NCBI RefSeq assembly: GCF_043757465.1
Contig: NZ_JAYVPL010000124.1
Span: 49,385 to 113,384, forward strand
Reading direction: 5' to 3'
Origin: Armatimonas sp043757465
GTDB lineage: Bacteria; Armatimonadota; Armatimonadia; Armatimonadales; Armatimonadaceae
Length of the DNA: 64,000 nt
Below, one piece after another: positions 27,423 to 36,842 of this stretch. The translations under genes and the position numbers were made by a program. The notes beneath the pieces are model-generated. The model was not told the DNA's origin and searched no databases. It was given only the letters and a program-made list of their open reading frames with translations. Within the stretch, counting starts at the first letter, position 1. Every line of letters begins with the position of its first letter.

Positions 27423-27428
27423 AACCCC

Positions 27429-28106
27429 ATGCGGCTTTTGCTCATCGAGGACGAAATTCTGCTGGGTCGAGTCGTGGTTCAGGGACTGGAGCTGGCACGC
27501 TACGAGGTCACTTGGTGTCAGAGTGGCACTGCGGGCTACGAGCGCGCGTGCGAGGGAGGCTGGGCAGTGATTCTTCTCGATCTCATGCTGCCGGGCCGCG
27601 ACGGCTGGTCCGTCTGCCGAGGGCTGCGTGACCGGCGCGATGCCACCCCCATTCTGATGCTCACGGCGCGCGATGACATTGACGACCGGGTGCGCGGGCT
27701 AGAGCTGGGTGCCGACGACTACCTCGTGAAGCCCTTTGCCTTTCCGGAGCTGCGGGCTCGCATTGCGGCGCTGATCCGGCGGGGACGGGGTCAGCGGCGG
27801 CGCTGCATTCATGTGGGGGAGCTCGAAATTGATACGGAAGTGCGAGAAGTGACCCGTGCCGGGGAGCTGCTGCCCCTAACTCCGCGCGAGTACGATCTGC
27901 TGGAAGTGCTCGCCAGCCGCGAGGGACATGTTGTTAGTAAGGAAACCATCCTGAATCTCTGGGGCGACTGGGAGAGCACCCCCAACACGGTGGAGGTGCA
28001 CTTAGCGGCTCTGCGGCGCAAGCTGGAGCCCGAGAAACTGGTCCACACCGTCCACCGTCGTGGCTACCTCTTGCGCGATCCGAAGCGCGAGACGGAGCCT
28101 TCATGA
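27429..28106 (+). CDS. OmpR/PhoB-family response regulator
   Basis: 225 residues. The receiver domain (1-115) has the acidic pair in LIEDE, phospho-acceptor Asp51 (LLDLMLPGRDGW), a Thr in LMLTARDD and Lys101 (LVKPF). The winged-helix DNA-binding domain (about 125-222) includes LTPREYDLLEVLA and ends VHTVHRRGYLL. It is cytoplasmic and controlled by the kinase gene that overlaps its stop. The signal is unknown. Confidence 0.95.
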   Translation: MRLLLIEDEILLGRVVVQGLELARYEVTWCQSGTAGYERACEGGWAVILLDLMLPGRDGWSVCRGLRDRRDATPILMLTARDDIDDRVRGLELGADDYLVKPFAFPELRARIAALIRRGRGQRRRCIHVGELEIDTEVREVTRAGELLPLTPREYDLLEVLASREGHVVSKETILNLWGDWESTPNTVEVHLAALRRKLEPEKLVHTVHRRGYLLRDPKRETEPS

Positions 28107-29470
28107 GCCTCTCCGTACGCCAGAAGATTCTCTGGGGCAACGCGGCGTTTGCGGCACTCGCACTGCTCCTCTTTACCCTCGCCGTTCGGTTCCTCACGGC
28201 AAAGCTTTTGCACAGTGCGCTAGACCGAACACTCTTCGATCAGGCACTCCCCCTGGCCCAGCCCCTAGCCGCAGATCCTCCCTGGCTACGCCCCGGAGGC
28301 CACCGCCTACCTGTCCCCCTGCCTTTCTCCCCCGACACCGTGACTCTGATCGCCCCCCGCCGCCTGCCTGTACGACGAGGCGGTCCCCTGCCGCTCTCCC
28401 AGCGCAGCTTTGAGAGGGCCATCCAAGGTGAGCTGGTCTACGCCGACGAAGAGGTCGAGGGATGGCCGGTGCGTATTCTGTCCATGCCGGTCCGCGCGGA
28501 TGATGGCACCATTATCGCCGTCATTCAGACAGGTGCACGCCTGACCTCGCTTGCCATTGCCCTGCGTGGGGTAGACCAAGCGCTTCTCCTGCTCTCCCCC
28601 ATGGCGCTCCTCATCACCCTGAGCGGCGCGGCGCTCCTGACTCACCGGGCACTGGCTCCCGTCCGCGCCCTGACCGACGCGGCGGAGCAGCTGGCAGCCG
28701 CGGATCTTACCCGTCGCCTGCCTGAACCCGGCGGCGATGACGAATTAGACCGGCAGGCCAAAGTCCTCAACCAGATGCTCGCTCGCCTGGAAGCGTCTTT
28801 TACGCGCCAGAAACGCTTCACCGCTGATGCCAGTCATGAGCTACGGACGCCGCTTGCGGTGATTAAAGCCACAACGAGCTTGCTACTAGAGAGTGAGCTC
28901 AGCGCTCCGCAACGCCAGGCTCTCACGGGGGCTGACGAAGCCGCTGACCGTGCTGCCCGCCTGGTGAGTGATCTTCTGCTGCTAGCCCGCACGGAGAACG
29001 GCACTCTACCTGTCGTACGCCAGAAAGTGCTCCTGAGCGAGCCTATCGCGTGCGCCATCACGGATGCCCGTGCTCTCCATGAGGGCCTAGCAGCCCCTGT
29101 TCTACTCGACATCCCGGAGAATCTTCACGTCCACACGGATCCCCAGCTCGTCGTGCGCCTCCTCAGCAATCTCATCAGCAATGCCCTGCGCCACACCCCC
29201 GCCGAGGGCAAAATTGTTGTCGAAGCCACCCTAGACACAACCACACTGATCCTCACCATCACCGATACCGGGGAAGGCATCGCCCCGGAGCACTTGGAGA
29301 AACTAGGGCACCCGTTTTACCGACCTGACACCGCCCGTGCCCGCACCCACGGCGGCGCGGGGCTAGGTCTCTCGCTGTGCAAAGGAATCGTGACCGCGCT
29401 CCAAGGAGAGCTGAAGGTAGAGAGCAAGCTGTCTCAGGGAACTCGTGTGACACTTATCTTCCCTCTCTAG
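28103..29470 (+). CDS. Membrane sensor histidine kinase, partner of the OmpR-type regulator
   Basis: 455 residues starting in an ATGA overlap with the regulator. TM1 is at about 10-33, an extracytoplasmic sensor of some 110 residues follows, and TM2 is at about 157-180. HAMP spans about 181-235. HisKA has phospho-His245 (SHELRTPLAVI), and the HATPase domain has NLISNALRHTP (N box), DTGEGI and GGAGLGLSLCKGIV. The sensor domain is unrecognised. The architecture matches EnvZ/QseC-like kinases. Confidence 0.94.
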   Translation: MSLSVRQKILWGNAAFAALALLLFTLAVRFLTAKLLHSALDRTLFDQALPLAQPLAADPPWLRPGGHRLPVPLPFSPDTVTLIAPRRLPVRRGGPLPLSQRSFERAIQGELVYADEEVEGWPVRILSMPVRADDGTIIAVIQTGARLTSLAIALRGVDQALLLLSPMALLITLSGAALLTHRALAPVRALTDAAEQLAAADLTRRLPEPGGDDELDRQAKVLNQMLARLEASFTRQKRFTADASHELRTPLAVIKATTSLLLESELSAPQRQALTGADEAADRAARLVSDLLLLARTENGTLPVVRQKVLLSEPIACAITDARALHEGLAAPVLLDIPENLHVHTDPQLVVRLLSNLISNALRHTPAEGKIVVEATLDTTTLILTITDTGEGIAPEHLEKLGHPFYRPDTARARTHGGAGLGLSLCKGIVTALQGELKVESKLSQGTRVTLIFPL

Positions 29471-29473
29471 TCT

Positions 29474-30640
29474 TTACAGCATCGGAAGTGCTAGGCGATG
29501 GGGCTGCTCTAAAAACGTGCGGCTATCTGTGCGCTCGATGATGTTGTAGAGCGGGTCGCGCTCGACGGGATCACGGCCCGCCTCGACAATCATCTGCACA
29601 AGCTGGCGCTGGCTGAGGTTCTGCTCCTCGTTTTCGTCGGCGATCTCGTGGGTGATGACGTACTCCACAATCGTGCCGTCAATGTCATCGGCACCATACC
29701 ACTGAGCAGTCTGTGCAACCGGTGGGGTGATCATCATCCAAAACGCCTTGATGTGCGGGAAGTTATCGAGCATCAGTCGCCCGATAGCCACGGCCTTCAG
29801 ATCCAGATAGCCCGTGGTGCTGGGAATATGCGAGAGCTTCGTCCCCTTACTGGAAAACGCGAGAGGGATAAAGGTCAGAAAGCCGCCGGTTTCGTCCTGA
29901 GCCTCGCGCAGCTTCATCGTATGGATCACGCGCTCCTCTAGTGTTTCGATGTGCCCGTAGAGCATGGTCGCGTTGGTGTGCAGACCCGCGCGGTGCGCCG
30001 TTTTTGCCGTTTCGAGCCACTCGGCGGCGGTCTCCTTGCGGGGGAAGATCGCATCATGCACACGATCCGTGAGAATCTCCGCGCCGCCACCGGGCAGGCT
30101 ACAGAGCCCGTGTGCCTTGAGCTCTAGCAGCATCTCGGTCATGGGTTTCTGGGCGAGGGTTTGAATGTGTAGGAGCTCCACCATCGTGAAGGCCTTGATA
30201 TGCGCCTCGGGGCGGGTGGCCTTGACGGTATCGAGCAGCTCTAAGTAGTAGGAATAGGGCAGCTTTTTATTGATGCCCGCCACCATATGAATTTCCGTGA
30301 CGGGCAAGTGGCGCGTGCGCTCCAGTTTTTCGCGCACCTGCTCCATGCTCATCGTGTAGGCTGAGGGACCGTCTTTTTGGGCATAGAACGAGCAGAACTT
30401 ACAGCCCTTGTTACAGAGATTCGTGTAGTTAATGTGCTGGTTGCGGACGTAGTAGGTATCGTTGCCGTTCTTGGCCTCGCGGACAATATTGGCGAGTGCG
30501 CCGATGGCGGTGAGGTCATCGGACTTCCAGAGCGCAAGGCCATCGTCAAAGGAGAGCCGCTTGCCCTCCATTACTTTGTCGTAGATCCCCGCCAGTTCTC
30601 CATGCTGGAGATATTTATGCATAAAACTTGACGTTGCCAT
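29474..30640 (-). CDS. mqnE: Aminofutalosine synthase (radical SAM, futalosine menaquinone pathway)
   Basis: 388 residues from the ATG at 30640. The radical-SAM cluster is Cys76-x3-Cys80-x2-Cys83 (CNKGCKFC). MqnE-type blocks follow: TEIHMVAGINKKLPYSYYLE, MTEMLLELKAHGLCSLPGGG, and FIPLAFSSKGTKL. It joins 3-[(1-carboxyvinyl)oxy]benzoate to the adenosyl moiety to give 6-amino-6-deoxyfutalosine. A GTG start 30 nt upstream is ruled out because it lies upstream of the predicted transcript start. It is a single gene; no other mqn genes are in the window. It is probably regulated by the palindrome described separately. Confidence 0.92.
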   Translation of the reverse strand: MATSSFMHKYLQHGELAGIYDKVMEGKRLSFDDGLALWKSDDLTAIGALANIVREAKNGNDTYYVRNQHINYTNLCNKGCKFCSFYAQKDGPSAYTMSMEQVREKLERTRHLPVTEIHMVAGINKKLPYSYYLELLDTVKATRPEAHIKAFTMVELLHIQTLAQKPMTEMLLELKAHGLCSLPGGGAEILTDRVHDAIFPRKETAAEWLETAKTAHRAGLHTNATMLYGHIETLEERVIHTMKLREAQDETGGFLTFIPLAFSSKGTKLSHIPSTTGYLDLKAVAIGRLMLDNFPHIKAFWMMITPPVAQTAQWYGADDIDGTIVEYVITHEIADENEEQNLSQRQLVQMIVEAGRDPVERDPLYNIIERTDSRTFLEQPHRLALPML

Positions 30641-30653
30641 CGGTTTGCCTAAC

Positions 30654-30701
30654 TTTGTGAACTTGTTCACAAATTCTATCGCTGGTGAGAAAGCCTGTCA
30701 A
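30654..30701 (-). promoter_or_regulatory. mqnE promoter with a TGTGA-N6-TCACA operator
   Basis: On the minus strand TTGACA (30696-30701), a 17-nt spacer and TAGAAT (30673-30678) form a near-consensus sigma-70 promoter. The transcript would start near 30666. A perfect 9-bp inverted repeat, TTTGTGAAC-TT-GTTCACAAA at 30654-30673, overlaps that start and contains TGTGA-N6-TCACA, the CRP-family half-site layout. Its position predicts repression. Confidence 0.7.
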
Positions 30702-30721
30702 GCAAGCCGATCATCTAGTCT

Positions 30722-32428
30722 GTGCTACCTTGCTCGTTGTTCACCGATCCGCCTTTTGTGCTGGCCCTGCTCTGGCTGGCGCGTGCGCTCGGGCGGCAGA
30801 TCGGGCGGGGGCGCTACGATCAAGATAACACTCTGCTCGAATTAGCTATAGGGTTAGGGAGCCTACAGTTCGTTTTCTTCGGTCTTGGCACACTTGGCCT
30901 GGCAAAGCCGCTGCCGATCCTGGTAACCCTGCTGCTACTAGCGCTCGGGGCACGGCGGGAGTTTTCCCCCCTGCCACGGCTGCGTTTCATCCCTCGGGAG
31001 CCACTGGAGTGGGCACTCGCTCTTGCGCTCCTCTGCTTTTTTCCCTTTGCAGTGGCTCCCGTGACGGATCACGATGGACAGTTCTACCACTTGACGGCGC
31101 TCCGGCGCTGGCTGATAACGGGGCGGCTGGACTACCTGCCGACGCTCACCATGACCCAGTGGCCAATGGGCGTGGACATGCTCTTTGGCCTCCCGCTGGC
31201 TCTTTGGAGCGACACTGCAGCCAAGCTCCTGCATTTTGCGCTGGGGGGACTGGCGCTGGGCACTCTGGCCGCACTCGGAATCGCTCTGGGAAGCCGTGGT
31301 GCGGGCTTACTGGCCGGAGCAGCGCTGTTGCTTCTGGGGCGGGGTGAGTTTTGTGCGGCCTACGTGGACCTGGGAGTCGCGTTTCAGACGGCGGCAGCAC
31401 TGCTGGCTTTTGTCCTCTCAGTACAGCGCAACGACCGGCGGCTCTGGCTACTGGCGGCGCTTCTGAGCGGCTTCGCGGCCTCGTTCAAGCTCACCGGAGT
31501 TTTTCTCGGGCTGGGTTTACTTCTCGCAAGCGGCCCCCGAAGCCCCCGCGACCGCGTGATCTTCCTGGTTCTGACGTTCGCTCCAATAGCCCCCTATCTG
31601 CTCCGCGCCTGGTGCCTGACAGGTAATCCGCTCTACCCAACCCTAGCCAGCATCTTCCCGACTCGCGACTGGTCGGCGGAGCTCTCCAGGATCTTTCTCA
31701 CGTTCAACCAGCTCTACAACTGGGGCAGTGGTCAGAGCTGGAATGCGGCCACGCGGCAAGCAATTCGTGGGGGGCTTATTCTCACAGTGCTGGGTGGGGG
31801 ATTTTTCTGGAGGCGAGCCGAGGCGCTACAGCAACGCCTCGCTTGGATCCTAGCAGGCCTTCTGGCGCTCTCCCTCTGGCTGGTCGGCCCCTATCCACGC
31901 TACCTGCTCCCGCTTCTGCCCGTGGTGATCCTCCTCGTGGCGCTCCGTCTGCACACATTACGAGCACCACTCTGGCTGGCCAGTGTGGCTGTGCTAGGGG
32001 GGGGAGTTCTTCAGATACGTCAGCTTCCGGCCGCACTTCCGGCCATTTTGGGAGGCAAAGCGGCGCGCGCGACCTACCTCACGCAGCAGCTCTCCCTCTA
32101 TCCGGTTCTGATCTGGATCAACCAGACAACCCCGAAAAACGCCCGCATCCTTCTGGTAGCCGACACCGCCTACTACTGCGAGAGATCCTGCTGGTTGCCA
32201 CACCCCTATCTCCAGGGCGCCATTCGCCTCACGCGCTACGATGATTTCACCGCCGATGTGATGCGTGCTCGGCTCACTCATGTCGTTGTTGGCCGCAGGG
32301 AGCAACCACCACCCAGCCTCTTTCCCACGGAAAATCAGGTTCGGTTTAGTCAGCGCCTCGCACGAGAGCGGGGGGTTTTGATTTTCCAGAACGACGAGCT
32401 CGAGGTCTGGAAACTGCGCAATTGGTGA
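30722..32428 (+). CDS. GT-C-type (GT39-like) polytopic membrane glycosyltransferase-like protein
   Basis: 568 residues from a GTG start, with about 11 hydrophobic spans. The first large loop (VTDHDGQFYHLTALRRW, about 115-131) carries acidic residues in the place expected for the Asp of GT-C enzymes, and a C-terminal soluble part has YYCERSCWLP. Such proteins use polyprenyl-linked sugars on the outer face of the membrane. The family call rests on topology and the DHDG loop only. It is divergent from mqnE and shares the intergenic region with its operator. Confidence 0.6.
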   Translation: MLPCSLFTDPPFVLALLWLARALGRQIGRGRYDQDNTLLELAIGLGSLQFVFFGLGTLGLAKPLPILVTLLLLALGARREFSPLPRLRFIPREPLEWALALALLCFFPFAVAPVTDHDGQFYHLTALRRWLITGRLDYLPTLTMTQWPMGVDMLFGLPLALWSDTAAKLLHFALGGLALGTLAALGIALGSRGAGLLAGAALLLLGRGEFCAAYVDLGVAFQTAAALLAFVLSVQRNDRRLWLLAALLSGFAASFKLTGVFLGLGLLLASGPRSPRDRVIFLVLTFAPIAPYLLRAWCLTGNPLYPTLASIFPTRDWSAELSRIFLTFNQLYNWGSGQSWNAATRQAIRGGLILTVLGGGFFWRRAEALQQRLAWILAGLLALSLWLVGPYPRYLLPLLPVVILLVALRLHTLRAPLWLASVAVLGGGVLQIRQLPAALPAILGGKAARATYLTQQLSLYPVLIWINQTTPKNARILLVADTAYYCERSCWLPHPYLQGAIRLTRYDDFTADVMRARLTHVVVGRREQPPPSLFPTENQVRFSQRLARERGVLIFQNDELEVWKLRNW

Positions 32429-32430
32429 AA

Positions 32431-32459
32431 CCTGCCGGGAACGAAAAGTCCCCGGCAGG
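32431..32459. terminator. Convergent hairpin between the GT-C gene and the prepilin gene
   Basis: CCTGCCGGG and CCCGGCAGG form a 9-bp stem with an 11-nt loop, lying between two converging stop codons. No clear T tract follows on either strand. Confidence 0.5.
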
Positions 32460-32467
32460 GAAGAGTC

Positions 32468-33280
32468 CTACGGGAAGTCAGGGACACTCCCACTGGCACC
32501 TGAGCAGCCGTAGTTCTCCGGGCAACAGCTTGCGGAGTTACAAGCGTACCAGTTTGCGCAGACGGGGTTGGAGTTGCGGATTGTCAACTTCGCGCAGCCA
32601 CGATCCAGGCGGGTCAGCTTCACGTGCCCGTCCACAAAGGCCATCATGTCCCACGCCGCTGGCCCCGTGCAGCAGTAGCGAACATTTCTATCGCCATCGT
32701 GCACCGTGTAGGTCTCGATCACCAGCACTTTCTGCGCCGGAAAGTCAATTCGCGCCAGTGGGCCTAGCCACTGATAGTTCAGGTTGTAGCTGTACTCCGA
32801 GGGATTGCCTGGGATCTTATTCTGGTTCGGGCAGAAGACCGCCATATCGGACTTGAAGTACGGCCTTGCCATCGCCGAGCCGCCGCCCTGCCAAACACAG
32901 CAGTAGCCCTTAGGCAGTCCGTTGTACATCAAAGGGCCGTAGACACAGTTGGTCGCCGTCACATTGAAAGGCGCGACACACCGCACACGAGCATCGGGGA
33001 AGCCCCAGTCCACGGAGATCCCTCCCGGCCCTGTATTTGAGGCATTTCCCCCACTGCCAGGAAACATCTCATCGTAGTCCTGAGCGTACATAATCGCCGC
33101 GAGAGCAATTTGTTTCAGGTTGCTCATGCAGGCCGTCTTGCGCGCGGACTCACGCGCCTTAGCAAAAACAGGAAAGAGAATTGCGGCAAGAATCGCGATA
33201 ATCGCGATGACCACAAGTAGTTCGATCAAGGTAAATCCTTGAGACTTAGGGCTATTTTCCCTTCGTTGAGAAACCGACAT
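32468..33280 (-). CDS. DUF1559-like prepilin (type II secretion/pseudopilin style)
   Basis: 270 residues from the ATG at 33280, chosen because CAGGAGGG lies 8 nt upstream. The N-terminus is a type III signal peptide: a short basic leader, then GFTLIELLVVIAIIAILAAI, with cleavage after Gly. The remainder has ARESARKTACMSNLKQIALA and, near the end, FVDGHVKL, the DGH-containing tail motif typical of the DUF1559/H-X9-DG prepilins common in Planctomycetota and Armatimonadota. Several Cys in the C-terminal 40 residues may form disulphides. It is probably assembled into a surface pseudopilus. No pilus machinery is nearby. Confidence 0.9.
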   Translation of the reverse strand: MSVSQRRENSPKSQGFTLIELLVVIAIIAILAAILFPVFAKARESARKTACMSNLKQIALAAIMYAQDYDEMFPGSGGNASNTGPGGISVDWGFPDARVRCVAPFNVTATNCVYGPLMYNGLPKGYCCVWQGGGSAMARPYFKSDMAVFCPNQNKIPGNPSEYSYNLNYQWLGPLARIDFPAQKVLVIETYTVHDGDRNVRYCCTGPAAWDMMAFVDGHVKLTRLDRGCAKLTIRNSNPVCANWYACNSASCCPENYGCSGASGSVPDFP

Positions 33281-33394
33281 TATCAAACCCTCCTGATACC
33301 TACTCAATTCACTGAGTAAAGATAAAGTAATTATAGCAAAAAGCCAGAATTCGTGCCGAATTTTTATTTCCTCCACTCTGGTAAAATGGCGGGT

Positions 33395-35617
33395 ATGAAG
33401 AAAGCGTTTTTGGCGGTGAGCCTGGCCGTCGCGAGTCTGTCCAGCAGTGTGGCATGGGCGCAAGGGATCTCGGTGACGGTGAACGGGAGCCCGGTGGCTT
33501 TTCCCAAGCAGGGACCGATCCAAGCGCCCGATGGAAGCATTCTGGTGCCGCTGCGCGAGGTCTTTGAGCAGCTCGGGGCGGCAGTGCAGTTCTTGCCCAA
33601 GACCCGCATCATCACGGCATCGCGTGGGGAGACCAATATTTCGATCCAGCTCGGTGAGTCCGTGGGCTATGTGAATGGTAAGCCCAAGAGCCTCCCCACG
33701 CCCGCGCAGAACATTGCGGGAACCACCATGCTCCCGCTGCGCTTTCTCTCGGAGGCCTTTGGGGCGAAAGTGAAGTGGGATGCCAATGCGCGCCTGGTCG
33801 CGATCAACCTCACAGGCGCACGGCCCGTCGCCAGCACGGGTGTCGGCGGAACCCGGCCCGGCCCAGCGGAGGAAAAGCCCATTATTATTCCCGTAAAGGG
33901 ACTCACGCCCGATGAGATCAAGGCCGCGACACCGCCTGCGCCCTCCAGCCCCCTTGTAAAAACGGATGCAGTCGCGGGCACCCTGACGGCGATGACAACC
34001 GGTAGCTTGACCGTACAGCCGGACGCCGGGCTTGCGGAAGTTTTGATGCTGGCTCCGGATGCCATTGTGCTGGTGAAGGCGGGGAGCTCTCCTCAGGTGC
34101 GCCAGGAGCTGAGCGCCCTCAAGAGTGGCGATTTTGTTCAGGTAAAGCGCGACAGCCAGGGCCGTGCATTTGTGATCGAGGTCAGCTACGAGGAGCGGAT
34201 CGGGGTGATCAAGAGCCTGGAGGCACTGGGCAACCGCTGGATCGCGCTCTTTACCGACGGTGCTCCTGCCGAGGTCGAGACCCTCGCCGAGGTGAAGAAG
34301 CTAGGCAATCCCTCTAGCCTGAGCGAGATAAAGTCGGGCGAGCGGGTCAGCCTGCGGGTCAACCCCATAACCCATCGCGCCGTCGCTCTGGCCGTACTTG
34401 AGGCCGAGAAGCCTGTGATTCCCAAGGTCGAGGTGCTCAAGGTAAGCCACAATGTCGGGAAAAAATGGGTCAAAGCGGGCGACACGATCACTTTCGCAGT
34501 CGTGGGAACTCCCGCAGCCAAGGGCGTGCTCCGCGTCCCCGGCGTCCCTGGTGCGGAGGCGCTACCTCTTGTGGAAACGACACCGGGCAACTATGTCGCT
34601 AATCTCACGATCCCGGCGGGAGTTTCGCTCAAGGACACCACCGCCCTAGCAACGCTGATGGTGGACACGCTCTCGTCGCCCACCGTGGCGACGGCGGAGA
34701 CCTTTGCCATTGACGCGATCGGGCCCACGCTGGGAACCTTCACTCCCACGGAGGGCAGTGATCTGACGGATGCCCGCCCGAACTTCACGGGAACCTACTC
34801 GGACATGGGCAGTGGCAGCGACCCGCATAAGATGCAGCTTCTGGTCAATGGCGAGGATGTCACGGCGCGCGCCATCTTCAGCGACACATTCTTCACCTAC
34901 CAGCCCCAGACCGATCTGGCGCAAGGCTCCATCACCGCCAAGCTTACCGCACGGGATGCCGCCGGAAATGAGACCAGCCGCGAGTGGCGCTTCAGCGTCG
35001 TTGCCACCGTGATGCTCTCGTCGGTGGTGGCGCTCCCGGACGACCGACCGCTCAACTTCGGCGATATTCTGACCATCAAGGCGGCGGGCGCGGCGGGCTC
35101 TAGAGCGACTTTCTCTCTCGGGGTTAAAGTCAAAGACCAGCCGCTCAAGGAGGACTCCCCGGGGGTCTATGTCGGTAGCTACACGGTTCAGAAACAAGAT
35201 GTCATGGTCGCCGCACCGGTGAGTGTCACGGTCACCGACCTGCGGGGACGAACCGCGACGCTCAAGGCAAACAACACGATTACGGTCACAGCGGGGCCAC
35301 CCGACATTCCGATCATTGACCAGCCGCAAGATGGTGCCAATGTCGGCGGCAGTGTGGTGCTCTCGGGGCGCTGTCTTCCGAACGCCACCGTCAAAGTGAC
35401 GGTGCGCTACGCGGGCAAGCGTGCCAATATCCTCGCCGCGTCGGGCCTGATCGGGGAGATCACCACCAAGGCCGATGCCAGTGGCCACTGGGCCACCGAG
35501 CCGATTCTGCTACGCGTCCCCAAGGAGCTGACGGGGCTGATCTTTACCGCCGAGGTCTCCGCCACTGGTACGGGCGGCAAGGGCTCCAGCACCGCGACCA
35601 TTAAGTTTAAAAAGTAA
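33395..35617 (+). CDS. Exported surface protein with copper-amine-oxidase-like stalk domain
   Basis: 740 residues starting MKKAFLAVSLAVASLSSSVA, a clear signal peptide. About 25-145 is a PF07833-type stalk domain with two repeats: VPLREVFEQLGA and LPLRFLSEAFGAKVKWD. Several Ig-like or cadherin-like beta domains fill the rest to residue 740. The protein probably sits outside the cell membrane as a structural or binding component. A TAAAAT box 7 nt before the ATG suggests leaderless transcription. The 3' end faces a converging membrane-protein gene across a hairpin. Confidence 0.82.
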   Translation: MKKAFLAVSLAVASLSSSVAWAQGISVTVNGSPVAFPKQGPIQAPDGSILVPLREVFEQLGAAVQFLPKTRIITASRGETNISIQLGESVGYVNGKPKSLPTPAQNIAGTTMLPLRFLSEAFGAKVKWDANARLVAINLTGARPVASTGVGGTRPGPAEEKPIIIPVKGLTPDEIKAATPPAPSSPLVKTDAVAGTLTAMTTGSLTVQPDAGLAEVLMLAPDAIVLVKAGSSPQVRQELSALKSGDFVQVKRDSQGRAFVIEVSYEERIGVIKSLEALGNRWIALFTDGAPAEVETLAEVKKLGNPSSLSEIKSGERVSLRVNPITHRAVALAVLEAEKPVIPKVEVLKVSHNVGKKWVKAGDTITFAVVGTPAAKGVLRVPGVPGAEALPLVETTPGNYVANLTIPAGVSLKDTTALATLMVDTLSSPTVATAETFAIDAIGPTLGTFTPTEGSDLTDARPNFTGTYSDMGSGSDPHKMQLLVNGEDVTARAIFSDTFFTYQPQTDLAQGSITAKLTARDAAGNETSREWRFSVVATVMLSSVVALPDDRPLNFGDILTIKAAGAAGSRATFSLGVKVKDQPLKEDSPGVYVGSYTVQKQDVMVAAPVSVTVTDLRGRTATLKANNTITVTAGPPDIPIIDQPQDGANVGGSVVLSGRCLPNATVKVTVRYAGKRANILAASGLIGEITTKADASGHWATEPILLRVPKELTGLIFTAEVSATGTGGKGSSTATIKFKK

Positions 35618-35622
35618 CCCAA

Positions 35623-35645
35623 GGGCCGGGATCAGCTCCTGGCCC
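35623..35645. terminator. Convergent hairpin terminator
   Basis: GGGCCGGGA pairs with TCCTGGCCC (one G-U wobble on the plus transcript) with a 5-nt loop. It lies 3' of the stalk-domain gene and inside the last codons of the opposite gene. Confidence 0.45.
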
Positions 35646-36840
35646 GTAGGTGCTTCTCAATCTCCTCACGCAGCTCAACGACATTGGCAAGCGAGTGCCG
35701 CCAGGAGATCGGACGCTCGCCGTTGTGCGTGACCACTGTATCTCGCTCAAGCCCTGTCTCGATTTCTTTGATCTGCTCAAAGAACACCCGGCGCTGCCAT
35801 TGAACTCTAACCTGCGTCACCGACTCACGATCCACGATGATCCGTTCGGCTTTATAGCTCCAGAGCGCAACGACCCAAGTGAAGAGTGAGGCTCCCCCCA
35901 GAGCCAACAGGGCAAAAACGGTGCGGTTGTCGTCCTCAAATTCCAAGCCTCGCAGCACCCACCAGACCAGGCCAGCTAGTACCCACCAGACCAGACCAGT
36001 GCACAGCCAGAGGCCCACGGTACGGCGGTTGGTGCGGGTCTGGTAGTGAAAAATGCGCTTGCCGCCGTCGCGCTCCGTGGGCACCAAAAGCTCACGCGGC
36101 GGGATTCGGAGACGGGCGATAGAGAGATGCGGGGCGTACTGGCGCACCATCGCCCGCAGAAGGGTGTGCTCTTTCAGCGCTGATGTAAACGAGGCACCCC
36201 AGTCGCGGGTTTCGAGCGTGTAGACCGAGCGCTGAAAGACCACCTGCGGATCGTGGAGCGCGAGCACATCACTCCAGGCGGCGGAGTGGAGCGTGTGGCC
36301 GTCGAAGTAGGTAACGCTCTGCTCATCGGCCTCAAAGTGCTCCCGGCGCTTCTTGCTTTTGTACCGAAAGGCATGTTGCCCGGTGATCGTTCCCTCTTTG
36401 CCACGCAGCAGCCATCCCGACGGCTTCGCGTGTGTCGCTTTTTGCGCTACCAGTGCCAGAAGTGCAGCCTGGTCGCTCCAGAGAGTCAGGCTGAGTTGCA
36501 GCGTACGACCATCCTGAAAGCGCAGGTAGTTTGTTCTGCCCGAACCCTTCTCTCCAGACACGATGAAATAGTCCTCGATCTCGTCCCAACGCGCCTCCTG
36601 CCAGCCGCCAAAGTGCCGCCAGCGCAAGCCGTTCTCATTGGTGACGACGGTAGCTCGGTAGGCCCACACAAAAAGAGAAAGAGTAGGGAGCACCGTGACA
36701 CCAAAGAAAAGCATGCCAAACAACACCGGAGCTGACATCCAATAAAAAAGGAGACAGTACCCGAAGAGCACCCCTCCCACGCCTACGATCAGCTTGCTAG
36801 GGCGAAGCTGAAATCGCTCTTTCTGGCTCTGTGTTTGCAT
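35632..36840 (-). CDS. Uncharacterised membrane protein with two PH-like units
   Basis: 402 residues. Two hydrophobic hairpins (about 17-62 and 272-325) are each followed by a beta-rich soluble stretch. The phrases WRHFGGWQEARWDEIEDYF and later QWQRRVFFEQIKEIETGL match the way bacterial PH-like domains follow paired membrane helices. This suggests an internal duplication. Function unknown. Its ATG is 2 nt past the stop of the Rpn-family gene, so the two form an operon. Confidence 0.6.
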   Translation of the reverse strand: MQTQSQKERFQLRPSKLIVGVGGVLFGYCLLFYWMSAPVLFGMLFFGVTVLPTLSLFVWAYRATVVTNENGLRWRHFGGWQEARWDEIEDYFIVSGEKGSGRTNYLRFQDGRTLQLSLTLWSDQAALLALVAQKATHAKPSGWLLRGKEGTITGQHAFRYKSKKRREHFEADEQSVTYFDGHTLHSAAWSDVLALHDPQVVFQRSVYTLETRDWGASFTSALKEHTLLRAMVRQYAPHLSIARLRIPPRELLVPTERDGGKRIFHYQTRTNRRTVGLWLCTGLVWWVLAGLVWWVLRGLEFEDDNRTVFALLALGGASLFTWVVALWSYKAERIIVDRESVTQVRVQWQRRVFFEQIKEIETGLERDTVVTHNGERPISWRHSLANVVELREEIEKHLRARS

Positions 36841-36842
36841 TG

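Noticed and set aside
30641..30670. Upstream GTG start for mqnE
   Set aside because: It lies at or before the predicted transcription start and inside the operator palindrome.
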